Shown here piece after piece: positions 46,236 to 54,672 of a stretch of DNA of 64,000 nucleotides (positions are counted from its first letter, which is position 1; the number at the start of each line of letters is the position of its first letter). A program made the translations under genes and the position numbers. The stretch comes from Massilia sp. PAMC28688. GTDB taxonomy: Bacteria > Pseudomonadota > Gammaproteobacteria > Burkholderiales > Burkholderiaceae_D. The DNA lies in contig NZ_CP080378.1 in the NCBI RefSeq assembly GCF_019443445.1, positions 434,001 through 498,000 on the forward strand, in the 5' to 3' direction. The notes under the pieces are model-generated. The model worked only from the letters and a program-made list of their open reading frames with translations. It had not been told where the DNA came from and made no database searches.

Positions 46236-47113
46236 TGAACCAGACCAGTACCTTTACCTTTGCCGCCGTTCCGCGCGCGGCCCGTGCCGCCCTTCAGTGG
46301 CGCCTGTTGCTGCTGTGGGTGCTGCTCATGCTCATACCGACGGCGATCCTGGCCATGCCGCTGTGGACCGTGATGTCCACGGGCCTGGATCACTCGGTCC
46401 ACGCCGCCGCCTTTGCCAGGCAGCTCGACATGACAGTGTTTGCCGACCTGATGGCCATGCACGGCAAGCATGCCGAAGCCTTCAACCTGGCCACGATGCT
46501 CGCGCTGGCCACTACCTTGCTGCTCTCGCCCCTGCTCACCGGGATGGCCGCCACCGCGTCGCGCGCGCCGGCTACGCCAGGCATGCGCGACCTGATCGCC
46601 GGTGGCCTGCGCGAATACCCGCGCATGCTGCGCATGCTGGTATGGTCGGTGGTGCCGCTGGGCCTGGCCGTCGCCATCGGCGGGGCCGCCATGGACGCGG
46701 CCGGGGAGCAACTGGACAAGGCGATCGTCGCCTCCGACGTGGACCTGATCAATTACGCGGCCATCGCCGTGGCGGTGCTGCTGTTTGCATTCGCTCATGC
46801 GACCCTGGACGCCGGGCGCGCTGCACTGACGATCGAGCGCCGCCGCACCTCCGCCGTCAAGGCCTGGTGGTCGGGGCTGAAGATGGTCGTGCGCCGCCCC
46901 GTGGCAAGCCTGGGCGTGTACTTTGCGATCAGCATCGTGGGCCTGGCCATCGCAGCGGCACTGACCGTGGCGCGCATCAACGTGGCAGGCTGGAACCTGG
47001 GCCTGTTCATCGCGGCGCTCTTGCTGGTGCAGCTGACGGTCGCGGTCCTGGCGTGGATGCGCAGCGCGCGCCTGTTTGCCATGGTGGAGCTGGCACGGTC
47101 CCAGAAAGTATAG
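46232..47113 (+). CDS. Integral membrane protein coupled to the M1 peptidase
   Basis: A 293-aa inner-membrane protein with about six helices (for example LLLLWVLLMLIPTAILAM, LALATTLLLSPLLTGMAA, AAIAVAVLLFAFAHATLD). No family recognised with confidence; the layout is like that of membrane permease-type partners of unknown function. The start overlaps the peptidase stop (ATGA), so the two products are made together. Confidence 0.75.
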   Translation: MMNQTSTFTFAAVPRAARAALQWRLLLLWVLLMLIPTAILAMPLWTVMSTGLDHSVHAAAFARQLDMTVFADLMAMHGKHAEAFNLATMLALATTLLLSPLLTGMAATASRAPATPGMRDLIAGGLREYPRMLRMLVWSVVPLGLAVAIGGAAMDAAGEQLDKAIVASDVDLINYAAIAVAVLLFAFAHATLDAGRAALTIERRRTSAVKAWWSGLKMVVRRPVASLGVYFAISIVGLAIAAALTVARINVAGWNLGLFIAALLLVQLTVAVLAWMRSARLFAMVELARSQKV

Positions 47114-47154
47114 CCGGCGGCGGCGTGGCCGGCGCTCGCCCTTGCCGGCTCCGT

Positions 47155-48246
47155 TCAAGCCACCCCGCGCCTGGTCTGGAAGATTGCATTTGTCTCCTCC
47201 ACCAGCGCGGCCATCAGGGCGCGGGCATCCTGGTGCCGGATCAGCGGCGCTGCCTGCCCGCACCACAGCGACATCAAATCCGGCCGCTCCTGGGCAGCTG
47301 CCGCTTTCTTCATGAGAGCACCGAACCAGTTTTGCACCGGATAAGGCGGTATCTGCGCGGCGTGCGGCTGCAGCTCGGTCATCAGCCGATTGCGAATGCC
47401 GCGCGCCAGCCGTCCGCTGAACACGCGCGTGAGCGCCGTATGGCGTGCCTGATCACTGAACAGCATCTTCCGGTGAACGTCGCCGGCATTCGATTCGCGG
47501 CAAGCGAGGAAGGCCGTTCCGATCTGTACCGCCTGGGCACCGAGCGTGAGTGCCGCGGCGACCCCGCGCGCGTCGCCAATGCCGCCGGCGGCTATCACCG
47601 GAATGCGCACCGCATCGACCACCTGCGGCACCAGCGCGAAGGTACCGCACAGGCTTTCCTCGGCCGCGCGCAGGAACGACACGCGGTGCCCGCCGGCCTC
47701 GAATCCCGTGGCCACCACCATGTCCACGCCGGCCCGCTCGAGCGCGAGCGCTTCCTCCACCGTGGTTGCCGTGCCGAGGGTGACGATGCCAAGCGCGCGG
47801 CAGCGCTCCAGCACTGCCTGCGAGGCAATGCCGAAGACGAAACTGAAGACCGCGGGCCGCGCCTGCAGCACCGCTTCAATCTGCTCACTGTAGGGCGGTG
47901 CAAAGCGCGGCGGGCGCCGTGGTGCGGGCAGCCCCAGCTCGCCGAAGTACGGCGCCAGCAAGGCGGCATTGCGGGCAAACGCGGCATCATCGATCTGCGG
48001 CTGGTCAGCGTCGTCCAGCGGGATCCAGAGGTTCAGCGCAAACGGCGCGTCGGTGCGCTCGCGCAGGCGCCTGGCCACTTCGCCGATGCCCGCGGCGTCC
48101 AGGTGATGCACGCCGAAAGAGCCGAGACCACCACCGTCGCACACGGCTGCGGCCAGCTCCACCGATGACATCCCGCCTCCGAATGGGCCCTGGACAACCG
48201 GTACGGCCAGCTTGAGACGGCGCGTGACTTCAGAATTTTTCCACAT
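47155..48246 (-). CDS. Nitronate monooxygenase family protein
   Basis: FMN TIM-barrel enzyme of 363 aa, class of 2-nitropropane dioxygenase. Visible motifs: VPVVQGPFGGGMSSVELAAA, GFEAGGHR, VIAAGGIGDARGVAAALTLGAQAVQIGTAFLA. It would oxidise alkyl nitronates such as propionate-3-nitronate, or act on related substrates. Start 48246 (MWKNSEV) has AGAGG 6 nt upstream; 48252 is an alternative. It is divergent from a LysR regulator gene, its likely controller. Confidence 0.88.
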   Translation of the reverse strand: MWKNSEVTRRLKLAVPVVQGPFGGGMSSVELAAAVCDGGGLGSFGVHHLDAAGIGEVARRLRERTDAPFALNLWIPLDDADQPQIDDAAFARNAALLAPYFGELGLPAPRRPPRFAPPYSEQIEAVLQARPAVFSFVFGIASQAVLERCRALGIVTLGTATTVEEALALERAGVDMVVATGFEAGGHRVSFLRAAEESLCGTFALVPQVVDAVRIPVIAAGGIGDARGVAAALTLGAQAVQIGTAFLACRESNAGDVHRKMLFSDQARHTALTRVFSGRLARGIRNRLMTELQPHAAQIPPYPVQNWFGALMKKAAAAQERPDLMSLWCGQAAPLIRHQDARALMAALVEETNAIFQTRRGVA

Positions 48247-48260
48247 ACTCATCCTCTGAC

Positions 48261-48290
48261 ATAGTGCTATCGAAAACAGGGATAGTCTAT
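48261..48290. promoter_or_regulatory. Repeated ATAG-CTAT motif in the NMO/LysR divergent promoter
   Basis: ATAGTGCTAT (48261-48270) and GATAGTCTAT (48281-48290) are similar short inverted repeats 20 bp apart, two helical turns. A LysR tetramer site is a reasonable guess. Confidence 0.4.
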
Positions 48291-48352
48291 TGATGTCTTC
48301 TGGCGTGAAAAAGACCATTCCCCGCATTTGATTTGATACGCCATGTAATAGA

Positions 48353-49282
48353 ATGCAGAGCATGAGACGCCACTTTGAAGACATCCTCGTCGGCAGCATC
48401 GAATTGTTCTGTGCCGCCGCCGAGCATGGCAGCTTTACCGCGGCCGCCCAGGCGGTGGGCGTGACCCCGGCTGCGGTGAGCCGCTCGGTGTCGCGCCTGG
48501 AGGCGCGCCTGGGCGTGCGCCTGTTTGTGCGTACCACGCGCCGGGTCAGCCTGAGCGAAGCGGGACGCCGCTATTTTGACCAGTGCCGCCAGGCGCTGGC
48601 CCAGTTGATCGACGCCGAACGCGCGCTGACCGGGCACCAGGGCAAGCCATCCGGCGTGCTGCGCCTGAGCGTGCCGACGACCTATGGTCACCACCGCGTG
48701 CTCCCACTGCTGCCGCAGTTTCGCGCGCTGTATCCGGACGTGCGCTTTGATGTCCACGTCAGCAACCGCAATATCGATTTTGTCGGCGAAGGCTATGACC
48801 TGGCCATTCGCGCGCGCGCGCCCGCCGATTCCGGCTTCGTCGCCCGCAAGCTGGAAGACGCGGAACTGGTGGTGGTGGCCGCGCCTGCCTATCTGGCACG
48901 CGCCGGCATGCCCGCCATGCCGGCAGCGCTGGCCCAGCACGACTGCATCGGTTTTGTCTTGCCCAGCAGCGGTCGCCCGGTCCCCTGGCTGTTTCGCGAC
49001 CAGGGCAAGGTGACGGAGGTGGCAGCCGGCGGCAGCTACTGCGTGTACGAGGATGTCCTGGCCGGGGTGACGCTGGCGCGCAGCGGCGCCGGCCTGTTCC
49101 AGGCCTACCGTTTCACGATTGAGGAAGATCTGCGCCAGGGAAGTCTGGTGGAAGTCTTGGCCGCCCATGGCGGCTGTTCGCGCCCGTTTTCGGTGCTGTA
49201 TCCACATGGGCGCCACCTGTCGCTGAAGGTGCGCGCCTTTGTGGAATTTCTGCTTGACGCCCGCGCCGGCCAGCGGCGCTAG
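48353..49282 (+). CDS. LysR family transcriptional regulator
   Basis: A 309-aa regulator. The N-terminal HTH is AAEHGSFTAAAQAVGVTPAAVSRSVSRLEARLGVRLF (cut here to the recognisable core AVSRSVSRLEARLGVRLFVR), followed by a type 2 periplasmic-binding-like effector domain. It is divergent from the nitronate monooxygenase gene and probably regulates it. Either 48353 or 48362 can be the start; neither has a strong ribosome-binding site. Confidence 0.9.
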   Translation: MQSMRRHFEDILVGSIELFCAAAEHGSFTAAAQAVGVTPAAVSRSVSRLEARLGVRLFVRTTRRVSLSEAGRRYFDQCRQALAQLIDAERALTGHQGKPSGVLRLSVPTTYGHHRVLPLLPQFRALYPDVRFDVHVSNRNIDFVGEGYDLAIRARAPADSGFVARKLEDAELVVVAAPAYLARAGMPAMPAALAQHDCIGFVLPSSGRPVPWLFRDQGKVTEVAAGGSYCVYEDVLAGVTLARSGAGLFQAYRFTIEEDLRQGSLVEVLAAHGGCSRPFSVLYPHGRHLSLKVRAFVEFLLDARAGQRR

Positions 49283-49289
49283 GACCGGT

Positions 49290-50255
49290 TCAGGCGTCGT
49301 CCGAAGCCGGCGCGCCGCGCTTGCCGCGCGACTTTTCGGCGGCCTTCTCGGCCGCGATGGCCGCCGCCCTGGCCGCCTTGGCCGCCACCTCGGCTTCATG
49401 CTGCGCCAGGCGCGCGGCGCGCGTCTCGGGCGTTTCCAGGCTGATGCGGCCCAGCGTCCCGGTACGGTAATCCTGCAGGAAGATGTGCGACGCCTTTTCA
49501 AAATCGAGCTCGCCCCCCTTCTGGCGGTAACCGCGGCGCGCGGCCACGCCTTCGATCACGGCAATGCCGTCCATGCCTTCGGTCTTGAAGCCATAGCGCG
49601 CCGTCAGCAGCGCCGGGTAGCGCGCCAGCAGTTCTTCGGCCAAAAACACGGCCACTTCTTCCTCGATCAGCGCGTTGGAGCCGATCGCGTGGCTCGCTGC
49701 CAGCATCAGGCCATCGCTGGCCATGGCGATCTTGGGCCACAGCATGCCGGGCGTATCGACCAGGATGATGTTCTTGCCCAGGTAAAGCTTTTGCTGCATC
49801 TTGGTCACGGCCGGCTCGTCGCCCACCTTGGCCACCTTCTTCTTGAGCAGCGCATTCATGAGGGTTGACTTGCCCACGTTGGGAATACCCATGATCATGA
49901 TGCGCAGCGGCTTGGTGGGCACGCCCCGGTGCGGCGCCAGCGACTGGCACAGGTCCGGGATCTTCGCCACGTCGCCCGGCTTCTTGGTGGTCATGGGGTA
50001 GGCCGTCACGCCTTCCTGCGCGTTGTACCAGGCCGCCCAGGCGGCGGTGGCGGCAGGATCGGCCAGGTCAACCTTGTTGAGGATCTTGAGGCAGGGCCGC
50101 TGGCGAAACAGGCGCAGCTCTTCCACCATGGGATTGCAGCTGGCCTCGGGCAGGCGCGCATCGAGGACCTCGATCACGAGATCCGTGTTTTCCATCTGTT
50201 CCGCCGCCTTCTTGCGCGCGGCGTTCATATGGCCCGGGTACCATTGTATCGACAT
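49290..50255 (-). CDS. ylqF: Ribosome biogenesis GTPase YlqF/RbgA family
   Basis: A 321-aa circularly permuted GTPase that assists assembly of the large ribosomal subunit. The order of motifs is G4 (ILNKVDLAD, about residue 60), then G1 (MGIPNVGKSTLMN, about 128) and G3 (LVDTPGM, about 172), typical for YlqF/YjeQ-like proteins. N-terminal QWYPGHMNAARK is the family signature. The tail of about 45 residues is a charged Ala/Lys/Glu helix. Confidence 0.93.
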   Translation of the reverse strand: MSIQWYPGHMNAARKKAAEQMENTDLVIEVLDARLPEASCNPMVEELRLFRQRPCLKILNKVDLADPAATAAWAAWYNAQEGVTAYPMTTKKPGDVAKIPDLCQSLAPHRGVPTKPLRIMIMGIPNVGKSTLMNALLKKKVAKVGDEPAVTKMQQKLYLGKNIILVDTPGMLWPKIAMASDGLMLAASHAIGSNALIEEEVAVFLAEELLARYPALLTARYGFKTEGMDGIAVIEGVAARRGYRQKGGELDFEKASHIFLQDYRTGTLGRISLETPETRAARLAQHEAEVAAKAARAAAIAAEKAAEKSRGKRGAPASDDA

Positions 50256-50298
50256 GCAGTGCTTTCAAAATTCGCTCGTAAGCCGCTATTTTACGCGG

Positions 50299-51516
50299 CT
50301 ACGGCATGCATGCGCTTTTTGGCGGCGGCACCTGCGGGTCGAACTTGACCAGGGCCGCGCGCGCCAGCTTCACGTCCCTGGAAAACTCGGCCAGGTGACG
50401 CTCCCGTTCCTCGCTCTGCCATTCGGCGTCGGAAAAGCCCTTGACCGGATAGGGCTTGCTGACCATGACCGTGCCTTCCAGGCGCGGCATGAGGGCGCGG
50501 TCTGGATCCACATTCTCCTTGAGCAGGTAGCCTTCAATGTCGCGCAGCTTGAGCGGCAGCGCCGGGCCGGCATCGCGCAGCAGCTTGCCGAATACGGTCA
50601 GCTTGACTTCCGCCGGGCCGCTCGGCAGCAGGTCGTTGAAGGTGGCCATGGCAAACGGCTTGCCGCTGGCGTCATCGACCCGGCCGCTGACCACGTAGCG
50701 CCCGGCCTGGCGCACATTGGCCTTGAGGTAGAACACCAGCGAGCCCTCTTCCACCGCTTCCCGTACCTGGCCGGTCCAGGTGGCCGGCAACTCGGGCGAG
50801 TAGATGACGTCGAACAGCACGAAACCGCGCTTGCCGTTGACGCTGTATTGCACTTCGGTGCGGATGGTGCCGGCAAAACCGGCCAGGCCGGTCTGCGCCG
50901 GTGAGAGTACGCCCGCGTACGCCCCGTCACCGGGGACCGCATCGGCGCCGCTGCCGTCATCGGCAAAGGGCAGCGAGATCTGGGCGGTGGCGCGCGTCCC
51001 CTGGTAAGTCATGCCCTGGGCCAGGGCGCGCGTGATCACCAGCGGTAGCACCGTACCCTGCTTGTCGACGGCGCGCACGGAAAAAGCGGCGCTCTCGCCG
51101 GCGGCCATGAAGACGCGCGACTGCGAGGTCTGCACCAGTACCGAGGCATCACTGCCACTGCCGCTGGTGCGCATGGGATGCGCTTCGGTCACCGGTGCAT
51201 TGGGGTAGACCTGGTCCGGATGCTGCGAAATGGGCTGGGACACCGGAGGATACCGGGTGCCGGTGGCGTAGTGGCAGTAGGTCTGGTCCACCAGGGCGAA
51301 GTGTTCGCGCAGTTCGCGCTGGCGCGCGGCGCGGGCGCCGGCGTCGGGCGCTGCGAGCGCGGGTCCCTCGCCCAGAAAGGGCAGCCCCGGCCCCGGTGGC
51401 GCGGGCGCGGCCGCGCTGGCCGCCACCGCACCGTCCTCGCCGTTGGCCAGCCAGGCCACCGAGGCGGCACACAGCACCCCGGCGGCCACGCCCAGCCACC
51501 CTCCTTTAGAGGGCAC
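50299..51516 (-). CDS. Membrane-anchored or exported beta-rich hypothetical protein
   Basis: A 405-aa protein with an N-terminal hydrophobic anchor (GWLGVAAGVLCAASVAWLA), an Ala/Pro/Gly-rich linker, then a domain with Ig-like character (ADDGSGADAVPGDGAYAGVL, GKRGFVLFDVIYSPELPA). I cannot assign a family with confidence. It overlaps the upstream lipase-like gene by 11 bp, so the two products are cotranslated. The N-terminal anchor plus linker recalls the build of secretion foldases (for example of lipases), but the rest is beta-rich rather than helical (inference). Confidence 0.7.
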   Translation of the reverse strand: MPSKGGWLGVAAGVLCAASVAWLANGEDGAVAASAAAPAPPGPGLPFLGEGPALAAPDAGARAARQRELREHFALVDQTYCHYATGTRYPPVSQPISQHPDQVYPNAPVTEAHPMRTSGSGSDASVLVQTSQSRVFMAAGESAAFSVRAVDKQGTVLPLVITRALAQGMTYQGTRATAQISLPFADDGSGADAVPGDGAYAGVLSPAQTGLAGFAGTIRTEVQYSVNGKRGFVLFDVIYSPELPATWTGQVREAVEEGSLVFYLKANVRQAGRYVVSGRVDDASGKPFAMATFNDLLPSGPAEVKLTVFGKLLRDAGPALPLKLRDIEGYLLKENVDPDRALMPRLEGTVMVSKPYPVKGFSDAEWQSEERERHLAEFSRDVKLARAALVKFDPQVPPPKSACMP

Positions 51517-52393
51517 TGTTCACCATCGCGTTGCGCACCACGCCCACGATGCCGCCCCAGTTACCGTTGGCGTAATGGTTGTACGCTTCGGCGTCATCGC
51601 GGAACACCACCGAGTGATTGCTCCACTTGGCGCGCCCGCCTTCGGCTGCGGCAGTGCCGAGCGTGAGGTCATTGCAGAACCAGTCCGAGGGGTTGCAGAA
51701 GCCGGCGCCGGCGCTGCCCGACATGCCGCCCGTGCTGTGGTAGGCGACCACTTCATCATCCTGGCCGGGAAGGATGCCGGAATAGGCCGTGCCCTTGGCG
51801 CCGGCGTACATGTAGAACATGACGTTGCGGGTGATATTGTGGTCGTACATGGCGCGCGCCGTGGCCGTTTTCAGGTCTTGCACGAGCGGCTCGCTGGTGG
51901 TCCAGGAGCCGGCATCGGACAGTTCCGAGCCGCCGGCAGCGCCCGAAGCCGCGCGCACCCACTTGATGTTCCACCCGGTCTGGGTGCTGCCATCGGTATT
52001 GCCGCATACGCCGCCGCTGCCGGCCACGGCATTTTTCTTGAGCCTGGCCGAGCCGCCGAAATTGGCCAGCGTGTAGCCCATCATCAGGTCGCCCGCGCTG
52101 TGGGTGGCCACGTAGCACCAGTTGGTGCCGGTGCAAAAGCAGTCCAGCGCATCGCGGATCTTGCCGCTTTGCGAGGCGATGCTGCTGCGCCCGTCCCAGT
52201 TGACCGACTTCTTGTTCACGCCCGCCGCCGTCGTGCCCGGCCCCCAGTAGGTAAAGCTGTTGTAATTGCCCACCACCCCTCCGCCGGTACGGCCGTTAAT
52301 CCACAGGCTGTAGTTCGCGGCGCTCGCCACTGTGGTGATGGCTGACAGGGAAACCAGGGACAGCGAAATGCACAAACGCATGAATCTACTCAT
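51506..52393 (-). CDS. Secreted lipase-like alpha/beta hydrolase, putative
   Basis: A 295-aa exported protein: signal peptide to about residue 26 (VASAA), then a Cys-containing mature domain (CFCTGTNWC, VCGNTD, GFCNPSDWFC) that likely forms disulfides. The segment CYVATHSAGDLMMGY fits a nucleophile elbow (x-H-S-A-G), and a His late in the chain (KWSNHSVVF) could complete a triad. GGAGG lies 6 nt before the ATG. The family is not one I recognise, so lipase activity is a hypothesis. Confidence 0.6.
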   Translation of the reverse strand: MSRFMRLCISLSLVSLSAITTVASAANYSLWINGRTGGGVVGNYNSFTYWGPGTTAAGVNKKSVNWDGRSSIASQSGKIRDALDCFCTGTNWCYVATHSAGDLMMGYTLANFGGSARLKKNAVAGSGGVCGNTDGSTQTGWNIKWVRAASGAAGGSELSDAGSWTTSEPLVQDLKTATARAMYDHNITRNVMFYMYAGAKGTAYSGILPGQDDEVVAYHSTGGMSGSAGAGFCNPSDWFCNDLTLGTAAAEGGRAKWSNHSVVFRDDAEAYNHYANGNWGGIVGVVRNAMVNSAL

Positions 52394-52590
52394 TTAATCC
52401 TCCTAGTGGGTACTGCGGCGGGGAAAGAAATAGTACGACCGTGCTGACGGTTGGCATTGAATTTATGCCTGCCTTAAGGGGGAGTCAATCGTGCAATTAG
52501 GAAAATTAGAGTTTGTCTACTAATTGAGACAATTGGTGAGAATCGTTTGCCAACTTGATGCAAATAAGGTAACGGAACAATTCCTGCCGC

Positions 52591-53523
52591 TTAGCCGATA
52601 TCGGCCAGGGCCTTGAGGTGGGCCACCGTGCTGCGCCCCAGCGCCGACAGGTTGTAGCCGCCTTCCAGGCAGCTGACGATGCGGCCCTGGGCATACAGGC
52701 GGGCGATGGCCATGACTTCGCGCGTGATCCAGGCATAGTCGTCCTCGACCAGCTTCATGCCGCCCAGATCGTCTTCGGCGTGGGCATCGAAGCCTGCCGA
52801 GATGAACACCATCTCGGGCTGGAAGCGATGCAACGCCGGCAACCAGTGCTCGGTGATGAGCTCGCGCACCAGTTCGCCGCGGCTGCCGGCCGGCACCGGC
52901 ACGTTGACGCAGGTAGGCGACTCCGGCTCCGGATCGGTGTAAGGGTAAAAAGGATGCTGGTAAAAACTGGCCATGAGCACGCGCGGATCGCCGGCAAACG
53001 ATTCGGCCGTGCCGTTGCCGTGGTGGACGTCGAAATCGATGATGGCCACCCGCTGCAGGCCGTGCGAATCGAGGGCGTGGCGCGCGGCAATGGCAACGTT
53101 GTTGAACAGGCAGAAGCCCATGGGCTGCGAGGGGCGCGCATGGTGGCCGGGCGGGCGCACGGCGCAGAAGGCGTTGGCGATGCTGCCGGCAATGACGGCA
53201 TCGGTGGCGGCCAGGGCCGCGCCGGCGGCGCGCAAGGCCGCGCGGTAGCTGTGCGTACACAGAATGGTGTCGGCATCGAGCGGGTAATACTCGCCCTCAT
53301 GGTGCGGCGTATTGTCGCGCACCAAGGCCAGCGCGGCCTCGCTGTGATTGCGCAAGATGGCGGGCAGCTCGGCGACCGGGGCTTCGCGCCGCTCGAGCAG
53401 GCCGTCCAGCCGCGCCAGGATGAGCTGGTCTTCGATGGCTTGCAGGCGGGCCGGGGATTCCGGGTGCCACTCGCCCATGTCGTGGCGGCTGCACTCGGGA
53501 TGGCTGAAAATTGCTGTACTCAT
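52591..53523 (-). CDS. Histone deacetylase family protein (acetylpolyamine/acetoin-utilisation type)
   Basis: Zinc amidohydrolase of 310 aa. All class motifs are present: RPPGHHA (catalytic His pair), IIDFDVHHGNGT (zinc ligands Asp and His), FISAGFDAHAED (zinc-ligand Asp) and LEGGYNL. Bacterial members remove acetyl groups from polyamines, acetoin-related compounds or other amides. It is a single gene, so no substrate hint from neighbours. Confidence 0.9.
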   Translation of the reverse strand: MSTAIFSHPECSRHDMGEWHPESPARLQAIEDQLILARLDGLLERREAPVAELPAILRNHSEAALALVRDNTPHHEGEYYPLDADTILCTHSYRAALRAAGAALAATDAVIAGSIANAFCAVRPPGHHARPSQPMGFCLFNNVAIAARHALDSHGLQRVAIIDFDVHHGNGTAESFAGDPRVLMASFYQHPFYPYTDPEPESPTCVNVPVPAGSRGELVRELITEHWLPALHRFQPEMVFISAGFDAHAEDDLGGMKLVEDDYAWITREVMAIARLYAQGRIVSCLEGGYNLSALGRSTVAHLKALADIG

Positions 53524-53664
53524 GCTGTCAATCTCTGTCGCGCCGAATCAATGTTGCACCGGATGAGAACGTTCTCGAATAGAATCGTTGAACGTGTCGT
53601 GATGACGGAAGTGGTGTGCCGCTGGCGCTAATCTACCATGTCTGATCGCTAACTGGATCGCTGT

Positions 53665-53713
53665 GCGCCCTTATGGTGCGTGGTGTATTGACTGCCACGC
53701 ACCATAAGGGCGC
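53665..53713. promoter_or_regulatory. 19-bp perfect inverted repeat before moxR (NtrC-site-like)
   Basis: Arms at 53665-53683 (GCGCCCTTATGGTGCGTGG) and 53695-53713 with an 11-nt loop, ending 31 bp before the moxR start. Each arm with its flank resembles the NtrC site TGCACCNNNNTGGTGCA (left 15 of 17). No sigma-54 promoter is seen nearby. It could instead be a hairpin in the moxR leader. Confidence 0.65.
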
Positions 53714-53744
53714 GCGGCCGGGACCCAAGGATGAAGATCAAGTC

Positions 53745-54665
53745 ATGTTCAAAAAACTGCATGCAGTAGCCCACCAGGTCAGCCAGGTCATCGTCGGCAA
53801 GGACTTGCAGGTGCGCCAGGCCCTCACCTGCCTGCTGGCCGGCGGGCACCTGCTGGTGGAAGACGTTCCCGGCGTCGGCAAGACCACGCTGGCGCACGCC
53901 CTGTCGATTTCGCTGGGCCTGAAATTTAACCGCGTGCAGTTCACGAGCGACCTGCTGCCGGCGGACGTGGCCGGCATTTCCGTGTACGAGCGCGAAAAGA
54001 ATGGCTTCGTGTTCCACCCCGGCCCCATCTTTACGCAAGTGCTGCTGGCCGACGAAATCAACCGCGCCACGCCCAAGACCCAGTCCGGCCTGCTCGAAGC
54101 GATGGAAGAGCGCCAGGTCAGCGCCGATGGCGTCACCCGCCCCCTGCCCGAACCGTTCTTCGTGATCGCCACCCAGAATCCGCTGCACCAGGTAGGCACC
54201 TTTGCCCTGCCCGAGTCGCAGCTCGACCGCTTCCTCATGTGCCTGTCGCTGGGCTACCCCGATGCCGCCGCCGAACGCGCGCTGCTGATGGGCGACGACC
54301 GGCGCAGCATGCTCAAGTCGCTGCCGGCCGCCATGCAGCCGGCCGAACTGGCGGCGGCGCAAAAGGCGCTGCGCGACATCCACGCGTCGGGCTCGCTGAT
54401 CGACTACGTGCAGGCACTGGCCCAGGCCTCGCGCCACAACGGCCTGTTTGCCGAAGGCTTGTCGCCGCGCGCCGCCATCGCCCTGCTGCAGGCGGCGCGC
54501 GCCTGGGCCGCGCTGGAAGGGCGCAACCACGTGGTGCCGGAAGACGTGCAGGCGGTGCTGGTGCCGGTGTGCGCGCACCGCCTGCGTCCCCTCAAGTCAG
54601 CCAACGGCACGGCCCTGGCCAGCCGCGACCTGGTGCTGCAGCTGCAAAAATCGGTGCCGGTCTAG
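53745..54665 (+). CDS. MoxR family AAA+ ATPase
   Basis: A 306-aa chaperone-like ATPase. Walker A VPGVGKTTLAHA (about residue 45), Walker B VLLADEINRA, sensor 1 VIATQNPL and the C-terminal lid are all present. MoxR proteins work with DUF58 and von Willebrand-type partners to assemble or remodel protein complexes. First gene of a four-gene operon with DUF58, a transglutaminase and MltB. Start 53745 (MFKKLHAV) was chosen from family similarity; an AAGGA at 13 nt is the only ribosome-binding candidate. Confidence 0.93.
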   Translation: MFKKLHAVAHQVSQVIVGKDLQVRQALTCLLAGGHLLVEDVPGVGKTTLAHALSISLGLKFNRVQFTSDLLPADVAGISVYEREKNGFVFHPGPIFTQVLLADEINRATPKTQSGLLEAMEERQVSADGVTRPLPEPFFVIATQNPLHQVGTFALPESQLDRFLMCLSLGYPDAAAERALLMGDDRRSMLKSLPAAMQPAELAAAQKALRDIHASGSLIDYVQALAQASRHNGLFAEGLSPRAAIALLQAARAWAALEGRNHVVPEDVQAVLVPVCAHRLRPLKSANGTALASRDLVLQLQKSVPV

Positions 54666-54672
54666 GACCCGC

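Noticed and set aside
46222..48168. 648-codon plus-strand ORF across the membrane protein and the nitronate monooxygenase
   Set aside because: Crosses two real genes on both strands without motifs; the coding frames are better supported.
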